From Raphanus sativus (Eukaryota > Streptophyta > Magnoliopsida > Brassicales > Brassicaceae): a stretch of 64,000 bases of DNA. Location: NCBI RefSeq assembly GCF_000801105.2, contig NC_079512.1, forward strand, positions 29,963,848-30,027,847, in the 5' to 3' direction. The notes beneath the pieces were generated by a model. The model saw nothing but the letters and a program-made list of their open reading frames with translations, was not told the DNA's origin and made no database searches. Below, piece after piece: positions 35,596 through 46,804 of this stretch (positions are counted from its first letter, which is position 1; each line of letters starts with the position of its first letter). The position numbers and the translations under genes were made by a program.

Positions 35596-38181
35596 GATAT
35601 GGTGAGTGAAGGTCTTGTAGATAAATCTACTGCTATCAAAATGGTGGAGCCTCAACATCATGATCAACTTCTTCACCCACAGGTATCTATAAATTAGAGT
35701 CAAAACGAACGAATAGGGTTTAAAGAACAAAACAGAGATGATTGAAAGTTTTGTATTTTTCTCTTGATGGGTTTAGTTTCATGATCCGTCGGGGTACCGT
35801 GAGAAAGTGGTGGCGAAAGGCTTACCGGCGTCTCCAGGAACGGCGGTGGGGCGAGTTGTGTTCACGCCGGAGGAAGCCGAAGCTTGGCATGCTCAGGGAA
35901 AGATGATGAGTCTACGATGATCTTTGTTTAGTATTTTCTTATTCATCAAATAACTGAGATAACTTTGTTTCCTAGAATGTAGGACAAAGTAACTCATGTT
36001 CTTTTCACGTTTGTTTGTGCTTCCTTGTTGCTAGGGATCCATGATCCCACATTTTATTTCATGTTCCTTCTTCTATTTAAGTCAATGAAAAAGCCAAAAA
36101 GAGGCAATGATTAATTGCCCAAAAAAGTATCTGTGTTTTTATTTTCACTTTTAAAGCTTTGATGAAGTTCATTGCTATCAAAAGAACGTGATCCTTGTTC
36201 GAAAGAGACAAGCCCTGAAGATGTTGGAGGTATTCACGCAGCGGAAGGTATATTAACAGCGAGAGGAGGCACGACGTCACACGCAGCTGTTGTTGCTCGT
36301 GGGTGGGGGAAATGCTGCATCGCCGGTTGCTCGGAGATTCGAAACATATCATCATTTGAAAATTTGAGGGAAGCTTGGCTCTTAAGTTAGGGTTTTTTGG
36401 TGAAACGTTTCAGGTTCTATTGATTGGATATTTGACGATAAAGGAAGGATAATGGATCTCAATGAACGGAACAACTGGTGAAGTTATATTAGGGAAACAA
36501 GCATTAGCTCCTCCTGCTTTGAGTGCTGATTTAGAGACGTTCATGTCGTGGGCTGATGCAGTCAGACGTCTCAAGGTGTGTATCAGTTTCTTTAACCAAA
36601 CTTGTTTGACATTTCTTCAATCTCTTTATAACTCAAATGTTCTTTGTTGATCAATAAAGATTATGGCGAACGCGGATACACCTGAAGACGCTACTGCAGC
36701 TAGGAAAAACGGTGCTGAAGGGATCGGTCTTTGCAGAACAGAGAATATCGTAACTTCTTCTCTGTTCTTGGATCTCGTGTTTTTTTTAATGTTTGTGTCC
36801 AAATCCTGATGTTTTGTTTGGTTTTGGTTTGTTAAGTTCTATGGGGCAGATAGGATTAAAGGAGTGAGAAAGATGATAATGGCGGTGACAACAGAGGAAA
36901 AGAAAGCTTCCCTAGACGTCTTGCTTCCTTACCAACGTTTTGATTTTGAAGGCATCTTCCGTGCAATGGATGGTTTACCAGTAAGAATCCGTTTGTTAGA
37001 TCCTTCGCTTCACGAGTTTCTCCCTGAAGGAGATTTGGAAAACATAGTACACGAGCTAGCTGAAGAAACAGGGATGAAAGAAGATGTCATCTTGTCACAA
37101 GTTGAAAAACTCTTTGAAGTCAACCCAATGCTTGGTTTCCGCGGTTGCAGGTTCTCTTTCTCTCCTTGACATGACTTCATTACAGAAGAACAGTCCGGTT
37201 AACTTTTTGTATTACATGCTTGGAAAATTTATATCCAGAGCTAACGGAGATGCAAGCGCGTGCCATATTTGAAGCAGCAGCGTCAATGCAAGACCAAGGT
37301 GTTACTGTTCTTCCTGAGATTATGGTCCCACTTGTAGGAACTCCTCAGGAACCCGGTCACCAAGTTGAGGTAATAAGGAAAGTTGCAAAGAAAGTATTTG
37401 CTGAGAAGGGTCATACCGTGGACCTACAAGGTTGGGACAATGATTGAGATCCCTCGAGCTGCGCTCATTGCAGATGAGGTAAAATGCAGTAATGTACGCT
37501 AATACTATACACTTAAAACATGAAGTTGCTAAAGTAAGAAGATGACTTTGACAGATTGCAGAACATGCAGAGTTTTTCTCGTTCGGGACAAACGACTTGA
37601 CGCAGATGACTTTTGGTTACAGTAGAGACGATGTTGCCAAGTTTCTACCGATGTACCACGACAAAGGAATCTTACAGCACGACCCTTTTGGCCTTTTGAG
37701 GTATATAGATGTGGAATAAGAGAAACTTCATTTACTCTCCAAATGGTGGAAACTTGATGGCCGTTGTTTATGGTTTGGTTTGGATCAGGTTCTTGATCAG
37801 AAGGGTGTAGGACAGTTGGTTAAGATGGCGACAGAAAGAGGCCGGGCGGCTAGGCCTAACTCAAGGTAAGTTTGTTTGTGAATCGAAAACCGAATCATGG
37901 ATAGAGTTGAGAATTTGAGATTGAAAGTATGAGTGAAAATGAACAGGTTGGAGTGTGTGGGGAACATGGAGGAGAGCCATCGTCTGTTGCATTCTTTGCT
38001 GAAGCAGGACTTGATTATGTTTCTTGTTCTCCCTTCAGGTTTATATTCTAGTTACTGCTCAATCAGTTTCCAATTTTCTTAAAAATAAAGACAATTTGGA
38101 TTTGATGTAAATGTTGTTGTTGTTGGTTGTTGCAGGGTTCCCATTGCAAGGTTAGCAGCTGCTCAAGTTGTTGTTGCATGA
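35596..38181 (+). pseudogene. PPDK: Pyruvate, orthophosphate dikinase, C-terminal half
   Basis: Introns and exons of PPDK can be followed from [19 protein letters not shown] (35597) to the natural C-terminus VPIARLAAAQVVVA and stop at 38181, covering roughly the last 500 residues. The phosphohistidine site [16 protein letters not shown] (36262-36310) and the C-terminal [10 protein letters not shown] motif of the PEP/pyruvate domain are present. Damage: about 270 bp inserted near 35905-36185 after AQGK, a frameshift at the following [15 protein letters not shown] segment, a TAA near 36450 where GEW is expected, loss of codons after LCRTEN, and one extra base near 37413 before [13 protein letters not shown] interconverts pyruvate and PEP in plastid or cytosol. 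The N-terminal half is missing, replaced by VRN2-like copy B. Confidence 0.9.
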
Positions 38182-39967
38182 TGAAAAAATTGAAAGCATC
38201 ATTTTTTCTGTTAATAAAATAGCTTTGGTTTTAAAATTTTCAAAACAAGAAAAGAAGAAAACCAAAGATACTGGATAGTATAACTTTCTTTTGAAACAAA
38301 TAATATATGGAAACTTCATGTGTTCACTAAAGATCTTAATAAAAGAGAATATTTTTGGAATGTTTTAGCATTAGCTTACACTTCATATCAGTAACCAAGG
38401 AAGTCGATAGCACGTCTGATGGAAATGTGTTAAAAGATTAACTGTAAAGACAAGAGCAAAGAGATAATATCACCTGAAGCCATCTTCAAACATGTTCATA
38501 CTAATACAACACAAGAACAAACTGATACTACTATCACCTTAAACCATGAGGCTATGTCTACTTGCAAAACAAAGACTAGGCTTTGGTAACTAAGAAATGT
38601 TATGAACAACTGTATGTAATATACTGAAAATTTCTATCATGCATCCTTTATGTACTAAATTGCAAGTCACATGACCAACAAATTTCTAACACATGGAATT
38701 TATTTAACAAAAAAAAAAAATATCAACTAAAAAAACTTCCATCGCGTGATTACAGGTTAGCAACTGGAAAAACTTAAAGCCCTAAATTTCTCATACCACT
38801 AACAACACGTTCAGATTTGAAAAAGAAAACATATCAACTATAAATTCCATCATGTCACGAGTTCTATAACTTCCAAGCAATCAATTTATGGATTCATTGT
38901 CCTTCTCTTTTTTTCTTCCATCGTTTCTTTGTTTTAAATGTAGCAAAAAACTTAATCCATACAAATTTATGTTTGGTCCTTATTCAGATTGATTTTCTTT
39001 CCTTCTCAAATTAATACTCTCTAATTCTTCTCAGTTCTCTTTGCATTATTGAACTTGAAGATGGTTACATATTTCTAATGATTTTTTTTTTGTTTAAGTT
39101 AAGAGGTTTGTCTCCAACTTGGTAAGAGTAAGTATATCTGTTTCTGCTATATATGAATTGAGTTTTTATGTTGGTTATGGTTTGACAAGTTTACAAATAT
39201 GGTGTTATAGCATAATATATACTTATAATCTGTGTATGAGTCTATTATATACAAATTAACTAGTACATATTTTGTATCTTTGAAGTTCCAGGTTAATTGT
39301 GACTGATTACGTGAAGGGGATGGAGAAAAATACCAAAACGCAAGTTTAAAAAATCTCAATGTTTTCTTTTATATTTTAAAGAAGACTTATTTATAAAACA
39401 ATTATAAACAAAACAAAACGAATCATATATAATATTTAACTATTTTCTATGTGTTGGTATTTATTTCTCATTTTTCTATAAATATTGCTTGCAAAAACAT
39501 GTATCTCTGAAAAATCATAATAATCCAATTAACGTTCTAACATGTTTTGTTTCAATGCGACGCTTCTAATTGTAACTTGGTTATCCAACTCCCAAGACAT
39601 GTAATAAATATAATAATTACTCCAGTTTTGATAATTCGTTTAAAAAATTTCAATGGTTACGAAAAAAAATCTAATTCAATGCAAGCAAAATTGGTCCGGG
39701 ATGATATACTAGTTTAAATAGTTTTGAAATATAGCTACGGAATTAATGATTTCGATGAAGGGGACACGTGTCGTCCGTCTCCAATTCCAATGAATTTCTT
39801 AGCCGTCATATACAGGCTGGAGTAAATAAATGAGTACACGTGGTAGAACCCCCAATGGAGATAACCAAATAAATAAAAGATTTATTATAATATCATAGCT
39901 GTCATAGATCTAAACCACTTTCTCGAAGAAAAAAATTCAATTCTCAAGAAAAGATAATTAGAGAGAG
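38182..39967. other. AT-rich intergenic DNA and probable promoter of the chimeric gene
   Basis: No gene or element recognised. An ACACGTG motif occurs at 39836-39842 and GGGGACACGTGTC at about 39759-39771, both G-box-like (ACGT core), 130-210 bp before the ATG at 39968. This is a plausible promoter for the following gene. Confidence 0.4.
39759..39843. promoter_or_regulatory. Two G-box-like ACGTG elements upstream of the chimeric gene
   Basis: GACACGTGTC (about 39762-39771, a perfect palindrome) and TACACGTGGT (about 39835-39844) contain the CACGTG core bound by bZIP and bHLH factors, including ABA-response factors. Placement within 210 bp of the start codon is suggestive only. Confidence 0.5.
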
Positions 39968-41710
39968 ATGGCTCATATTCCAGCGCCAGTTAACGCCTTT
40001 AACCTTCAAGACCAAGTAGATGTAGACGAAGCAATGGCGCAGATTCTCCACCATTCTCAGTTTGACTGGCTAAGTCAAGCTGAGATGCTGGCGATTTACG
40101 CGCAGCACGAGCACTTCGAGATGAGTCATGGGAAGTTTGGGCCGGCGCCGCCAATTCAAGAAGGACTGTACTTTTACGATTCGGCAAGATTCTCAGATCG
40201 GTATCAATGGACTCAGGTGCCTGGCGCGCGCCGTCGGAACTGTGTATCCGGTCCAACAATAGAAGGCCAGCTGATAAACTACACGGAAGCGCGGGTGCCT
40301 GTGCCGAATGGATCCTTCAGACGGCGGAATCACCACCACGTCGACGACGAGCGACTCTGCCTTGTTCATTATCAGATCCGTGCCCCCGACGGCGGTCCTG
40401 CGGTGGTAGCCGATGAAGATGGTGATTCGGAGAGCGACGAGTCATCCGAAGATGATTCCGAGAGCGACGATTCATCCGAAGAAGAGTCCGAAGAAGACGG
40501 GTCCTCCGAAGATTCCTCCGACAATGACGATCCTCAAGGTTCGATTTTCAAGATTTGGTTGAGCTGAGTTTGGACGAAATATAAAACTTGAAGCTTTATC
40601 CCTATGTTACAGAAGGAGAGCAAGTGACCGTCTCTGGTGCTCTCGCACTTGATCTGATCGAGCAGGTATTGTGAATTTGAGAGTTATGCTGCTGTTCTAA
40701 TGAATTTTCAGAAATTGAATTGTGTGCTTGGACCAACTATTCTCACTTCGTTTTCAGAGTTATGCTGTGAAGGCTTGGGGTGAAGCTGCTTTGCTTCTGA
40801 CTGCTGGTGCCAAAGGAAATCGTTCTGCATCGCCTGTAATGACCTGATCTTTTCTTGTAGATTCAAACTTGGGGACTGTTGCTTCTTGATTGGAAGAAAG
40901 TTAGGCTTAATGGTTGATATGCGTCTGTTACTCATCCATATATTCCCTTTTGTTTGATGACTTTGTAGCCCATTGCTCGATTCCAAGGACAAGCAACTGA
41001 TGTTGAAACTGCAAGGAAAGAAATCAGGCACATAAGGACAGAAATGGTGAGAAGATCAACTTTTTTTTTTTATGAACTCACATAGATGAAAATCAGTTGC
41101 GGACCCTTGTGATATACGTAGATATCATTGTTTAATCTTCATTGTACAAAAGGGTCTAGTTGTGTGCGTGATATGTTTAACATGCGGGGAATGACTTATG
41201 CAGTTACTAGCGAAACTAAAATTATGTCCGCGTTATCTTGCCTTTACTCTTCACTTTAACCTTCAAACTTAACTAATATTCTTACACGTGTTTCTGTTCT
41301 TTGAAATGTTATACTCAAGGTCAAGCTGCCTTCAAAGCATATTGGCAAATCACCGGAGCAGATTGAAGCTGACTTGAAACACCCTGAATATTTCAGTCCC
41401 AGTGAGGCTGTTGAAGATGGAATCTTTGATAAGGTATACGCTAAGTGACTTATGAGTGATGTTGTTCTCTGTCAACATAGACTGGTTATCTTCTCCAGAG
41501 TTGACTCGTTCTCTTCCTGTAATCTGTTTGCAGGTGGTTTACAACGAAAGGATCAGCCAAGACAAAGGAGTACTGTTGAGCCGCTTTTCAGCTGGGAACA
41601 CGCCTGACGTCTCGTTTGATAACTCTCCCACCGAGGAGCATGTTAGAGGCTCTTTGGATTCCGTAGCGGATAAGTTTGGTGAACGACGTCCTCGAAGGGC
41701 TTTTGTGTAA
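39968..41710 (+). CDS. Chimeric gene: CG-1-like domain + acidic tail joined to ClpR4 C-terminal exons
   Basis: Six exons with GT..AG borders stay in one frame: 39968-40538, 40613-40665, 40758-40835, 40969-41046, 41320-41433 and 41534-41710, giving 356 residues. Residues about 35-140 resemble a degenerate CG-1 DNA-binding domain of CAMTA factors (WLSQAEMLAIY, EGLYFYDSARFSDRYQW, ERLCLVHYQI). Residues about 145-190 are almost only Ser, Glu and Asp. From exon 3 it is plastid ClpR4 (WGEAALLLTAGAKGNRS, PIARFQGQATDVETARKEI, HIGKSPEQIEADLKHPEYFS, GIFDKVVYNER). After that, the last 45 residues do not match the ClpR4 end. ClpR subunits are inactive members of the plastid Clp protease core. The fusion lacks ClpR4's transit peptide and first half. 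Whether it is expressed is unknown; conserved splice sites and no stop argue for a young or functional gene. Confidence 0.7.
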
Positions 41711-41999
41711 GCAACTATGCCTATTTGACTTACAGTAAGCTACATGCAACACAACTTAATACATGTCTTTGGGGTTTTATTCTTTATTGATTGCTAACTG
41801 GTTTATGGTCCGGTAGGTAACAGCACAGAAGATTGCAGCGTTGACGAGGCAAAGAGCACAGGAATATAATCACTCTTTCTTTTTTTGTTCAATATTCTCA
41901 TTCTCATACAATTAGGTCTCAAATCTGTGAGTAACACTTGTATAGAGATTTAGACATAAATACAAAAGTGCGTGATAATTGAGGTGAACTAAATGATTT

Positions 42000-43740
42000 C
42001 CCTTCTCTGAAATATTCCAAACGATCTTTTGAAGTCATTTGAATCAGCAATGGCTTCCAAATATGTGGCAACATTCTCTTGCAGCCCCGGTGACAAAGAT
42101 ATTACCCGTGATCCGTTGGAGATATTTAGAGCCATAAGAGGTAAGAGAAGACTATCATCAATGACGAGACATTTTGCATGAGATTTTCCCTGTAACTGGA
42201 AAATAGGTTAAAGAAACATCAAAGTGTGAATCAGAATGTACGAGAGAAGTAGCATAACTATATAATTAACATAAGACATATATAGAAGTTTAGAACATAC
42301 AGTATTTCGTGTGGCCTCAAATATGGATAGCCTATATACACTGTCAGTGTCACCATATATGGCAACTTCTTTCGGGTGGTAATGTGAGTTGCAGATTGTA
42401 CAAGATGTTAGTGCAAGTATGAGAAGCATGCAAATGAACCTTTTCTCCTTTGGATATGGAGACGCCTGCTCCTGGAGTAAACCAAACACACTGTTTCCAA
42501 TGGTCGCACCAGTCCCTATCACCTGTATTAGGAATAAAAGACACCAAAACTACTAGTCAAAAATGAGATCAGTAGGAAAATATATCTTAGATCCCAACGG
42601 AGCTGAATGTAATGCAAGCCAGCAGAGAAAAGGGACTCCACTACAACCCATATAAGGTGTGACTCACCTATCTCAGGATTTGACTCTATATATCTGGGAG
42701 CAGTAGAGTAGAAGATTGTTCCTTCACTATCAAGCTGCAGCACCCACCTGAACGGACAAAATAAAAGATACCTCATATCATATTCAGACCAGGTCTTGAG
42801 CCCTTTCCCTAGCTATTTCTTGAACATTGAAATAATAAACAATAAAGACAAACCAAAAGCAACGAACCTGACAATACGTAGTAGCTCGGTACGGCACACT
42901 TTTTGGATTATCAACCAGTAACATGTCATGAGCATGTTGTAAACTTGGGATGAGACCTTCACCAAGTAACTCAGAGTCCAATATCTCGCTTACCTAATCA
43001 AGAATTTAGCCATTTATATAATTAAAATTTCCTCTCAAATTCCTTACAAAGTATATACATTTGCATCTTTTTACTCACAAGAACATCAGCACGTGAAGCA
43101 ATGTCTGACCCAACTTTCAATTCATCGGATCGTTTGTTAATGAGGTTGACGTTCTTAGTCATCCCGTTCTTATGCAAAACCTTCCTCATAAGCTTCACCA
43201 TAGGGAGGTACGACTCACACGCCGTCACACAAGACTCTTCTTTATCTCCCATCGCTCTCGCAGCCATCATAGATAGCAACCCCGTTCCAGCACTATCACA
43301 CACACATTGTCTCAGTGTCAGTTATACTCGTTAGTACCAAAACTGGAATTCAAATTGAGTTATACGGTAAATGAGAGGAGAAACCCGATGTCGAGGACGT
43401 GGCAAGGCTCGGTGATGGTTTTCTCGATCGCTAGACGGTAAGCTCGGTTGCGGCGAGTGTCGTTGAGCATGTCCAGATACGACGTCGTGGCGAGGAGGCC
43501 GTCGGTTGAAGTCACTGGAGCTCCGGCTTGGTCGTTCTCGTCGATGACGATCCACTCCGAAGTGCCGGTGAGAGGGTCTTGTCTGAGCTGGAAGACGCGT
43601 TGATTATTTGATTGAGAGCTCATGGTCCGAGCTGGGACGAAGGACCTTAGGCGGCGAGTGAGTGGGGGAGAACGGAAGGGGAGAAAGGGAATGACGGTTT
43701 TGGGAAGAAGACGAAGAAGAAGAGACAGTGGCGGAGACAT
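42000..43740 (-). pseudogene. PRMT7: Protein arginine methyltransferase 7, truncated
   Basis: Reading leftward, exon 1 (43385-43740) starts MSPPLSLLLRLLPK and ends in HVLDIG. Exon 2 (43079-43292) continues AGTGLLSMMAARAMG and encodes the SAM-binding region. Exon 3 (42868-42993) has SEILDSELLGEG, the double-E loop of PRMTs. After ATTYCQ about 95 residues are missing. Later pieces (WVLQLDSEGTIFYSTAPR at about 42700; WCDHWKQCVWFTPG at about 42490; LVIDDSLLLPLMALNIS at about 42140) are recognisable but carry a deletion and a frameshift near 42365, and the C-terminal half is absent. PRMT7 makes monomethyl-arginine. It faces away from the HINT4 copy, matching the recalled Arabidopsis pair At4g16570/At4g16566. 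Confidence 0.88.
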
Positions 43741-44319
43741 AGACGGAGCGAGCCTTAAAAGTGTTTAAGCCGCCGTGAGTGAGTCCGTGACTCGTCAGTG
43801 GATATTCTGCACCCTATTTTATGTTTTACCAGTGATATTCCGGCGCGTAGTATGTTTTTTTTTTACTTAAATTTATAATTTATTATATGATTTTAGTAAA
43901 GAAAATATATTTTCTGATTTTTTTTTATAATGATTAGCGACCGTAATATATTATTTTTTTGAAGTTATTTAGTTCAAAGTAAAATAGTATAAGTAGTTGT
44001 TAATAATCGATTTAATAAAAATAAAATAAAAATTAATAGTCGTAAAAAAGTTTTTTTAGTTAGAATCTTAAATACTCGTGTCATAGACTGAGCTTTCTTT
44101 CAAGAAATGTTTAAAAATGTTAAACCTGAGAAAATTGATTAACGCATGTAGAAGGACCACTGAGAAAGGAAATGATGTATAAGAAAACTGCTACTTTAAA
44201 AGTAATCAATCATTAACTGGTAAACTGAAATAATGATTACGTCGATTGCATTAAAGAAGGAGAATTGCAGAGGCTATATTCTCCATCGTCAACATCAAAT
44301 ACAAAAAAATCTTATAAAC
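43741..44319. other. Spacer between divergent PRMT7 and HINT4 relics
   Basis: AT-rich, no gene seen. It would have served as the PRMT7 promoter side. MITE and tandem repeat insertions occupy the rest of the spacer to the right. Confidence 0.4.
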
Positions 44320-44771
44320 CAATGTTTTGAAACCCGACCCGGACACTGAATCAAATGATTTACCTAATCACTGGATCATTGGATTAACCGCAGATGAATT
44401 GCGGGTTAATAAATAAATTAGTTTTATTATATAATAATATATTAGCTATGAAAACAAATATATATAAAAACTAAAGTTAAAAATTTTAAATGTACATACA
44501 AAATATTAAGAAATAGTTTAGACTATTTAAAAAAGTTGTAACATAAGAATTATGACATCTACAAAAATCAAGACATTTTCCAATCCAAAATAAACAGAAT
44601 TAAAACATTTTGTAATAAATGGTTAATAACAAAAATAAACTAACACCAGATCACATCAACTAAAAATTATCTATTGGTTCAACCAGTGCAACAATAAAAT
44701 TCAAACTCGATTTCTATTGGGTCACAGATTTATCAGTTCATTTACGGATCTGGGTCAGATTCAAAACACTC
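44320..44771. mobile_element. hAT-type MITE, copy 1
   Basis: 452-bp element with terminal inverted repeats CAATGTTTTGAAACCCGACC and its near-complement at the right end (gattcaaaacactc), flanked by the 8-bp duplication TTATAAAC (44312-44319 and 44772-44779). Same family as 53625-54109. No coding capacity. Confidence 0.82.
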
Positions 44772-45430
44772 TTATAAACGCTTGGACTTGTATCAAGAAA
44801 AGTTTAACCTCCCCTCCCTTTATTTATTTCACAATTAATACTAAAATTCATTAAATTTAAGTTGAGAAAATATTTTAATTATTAAAAAGAAAAGTTTAAC
44901 CTCCCCTCCCCCCATTTATTTCACAATTAATACCAAAATTCATTAAATTTAAATTGAAAAAATATTTTAATTATTAAAAAGAAAATGTCACATGGCATTT
45001 TCCCCCCCAAGGAGATAAAAAGCCTACTTTATTTACTAAAATTAGTAAAAATAAAAATTATCCATTGGTTCAACCAGTGCCGCAATAAAACCCAAACTCG
45101 ATTTCTATTGGGTCACAGATTTATCAGTTCAATTACGGATCTGAGTCAGATTCAAAACACTCTTATAAACGCTTGGACATGTATCAAGAAAAGTTTAACC
45201 TCCCATCACTCCATTTATTTCACAATTAATACCAAAATTCATTAAATTTAAGTTGAGAAAATATTTTAATTATTAAAAAGAAAAATTTAACCTCCCCTCA
45301 CTCCATTTATTTCACAACTAATACCAAAATTCATTAAATTTAAGTTGAGAAAATATTTTAATTATTAAAAAAAAAATGCCACATGGCATTCATTTTTCCC
45401 CCCCCAAGGAGATAAAAAAACCTACTTTAT
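44661..45430. repeat. 391-bp tandem duplication containing the MITE end and a nested 93-bp repeat
   Basis: 44661-45051 and 45052-45430 are head-to-tail copies (attggttcaaccagtg at 44673 and 45064). Each holds two copies of a roughly 93-bp unit running aaagtttaacctcccctc to ttttaattattaaaaag, followed by a run of 7-9 C (ttcccccccaaggagat). The duplication happened after the MITE inserted, because its right end and target duplication are copied too. Confidence 0.82.
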
Positions 45431-45794
45431 TAGTATAGATTTTTTTGTTTCATTCATTTAGGCCCTCGTGATATTCAATTTATATTGCAAATGAACTCCA
45501 GAGATTTTGAAAATAGACTTTTACCACCAAATCAACATTTAACAGAAATAAAGATGTCGACAGTTAGTAGACTAGTAGTAATGTGTATGTTGTAAATGTT
45601 ACATGATGGTGGTAGTAAATCAAAATGCGTATGTTTTTCAAATTTGGCACTAAAAATTAGTATATACCCAAATTGTAATTTAGAGGAATGAGGGGGTTAA
45701 CTCAGATATTTCAAAATACTTGTGGGTACTTAACAAATGTACGGACTGTACTTATGTCGAAATCCAGTTATGTCGAATTTGATCGGGAGAAGAA
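45431..45794. other. Upstream region of HINT4 copy 1
   Basis: No gene seen. At 45432-45440 the sequence tagtatagat resembles the complement of a Helitron 5' end, but no matching 3' end was located to the left. Confidence 0.3.
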
Positions 45795-46804
45795 ATGGCG
45801 GGAGAGAATCAGACGTGTATATACCGTCAGATCGTGCACGATCCCAGCTCCACTACTCGTCTCCTTCACACCGTTCGTTCTTCTTCTTCTTCCCTCCGTA
45901 GACATCGTCCCTCAATTTCTCAGGATGAGAGGCTAATTGGAGAACTTTGATTTTTGTCTTTCTCAGGATGAGAAGTTCGTCGAGTTTCAAGACATCAAGC
46001 CTGCCGCCCGGAGGTTTGCTCTCTTCACTCGCTTTGGTTCTTACCGATTTCTTTAGGTTCTGTTTGAAGAAAAAAAAACAAAATGTTCAAACTTCAACGA
46101 TTGATTCATATAATTCGTTTCTGTGATAGAATCAGTAAAATTTGTTTGTTATTCATTGTAAATCTGTATAGGCCTAGTAATCAGACAGAATATTCGGGGC
46201 TTAGGCAGGGTCACCGGTCTAGACAGGTTTTTAGAACTTTGGTAATCACTATTTCAACTTTTTGCAATATTTATTATTATTAAGAATCAAAAACACTCAT
46301 CCAGGCACTACTTGGTCATTCCAAAAGAGCACATTCCAACTGCGAGAGACCTCCAGAGAAGAGATGAAGACTGCTCTTTGGGTTTGTCCCCCGAAAATAA
46401 AACATATTTCCTCTTATATTCTCTTATAATTAAGAACTGCTACAGAAAGATGTTCCTCAAACCATTCATTGATGATTTCCTTGTCTTTGTGGTAACTAAC
46501 TTATGTAGAGCATTGACCTAATCTGTACTTGCTCACAGATTTGGTTTTCACCAGCCGCCTTTTAACAGTGTCGATCATCTCCATCTCCATTGTTTTGCAT
46601 TGCCTTTTATGCCCAGGTACACATATCCTTCATATCTTACTTTCTCATGCCTTGAAACTGCAACAAATAAGCCTTCTCTTCTCAACACATTGTCATCACA
46701 ACAGATGGAAATTCGTCAAGTACAAGTCTTTGGGACCTTTTGGTGGTTTTATTGAAGCAGAGACACTTCTGGAGAAGATAAGGCCTCTTCCTTCAAAAGT
46801 GTAA
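45795..46804 (+). pseudogene. HIT-family protein HINT4-like, copy 1, partly decayed
   Basis: Exon pieces match Arabidopsis HINT4 in order: MAGENQTCIY (45795), DEKFVEFQDIKPAARR (45968-46015), HYLVIPKEHIPTARDLQRRD (about 46307-46380), ELLQKDVPQTIH (46432-46468), then HRFGFHQPPFNSVDHLHLHC (about 46539-46600) and a last exon ending IRPLPSKV at 46804. The catalytic histidine triad HLHLHC is intact. Changes: the CxxC zinc pair of the N-terminus (CIFC in Arabidopsis) has become CIYR, the nine or so residues between SL and ELLQ are missing, and the acceptor region near 45925-45970 is duplicated. HIT proteins hydrolyse nucleotide phosphoramidates and related nucleotides. Some product could form, but I judge it decaying. 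Confidence 0.8.

Noticed and set aside
45432..45440. Possible Helitron 5' end next to the 391-bp repeat
   Set aside because: No hairpin plus CTAG end could be paired with it to the left, and the tandem repeat explains the region.
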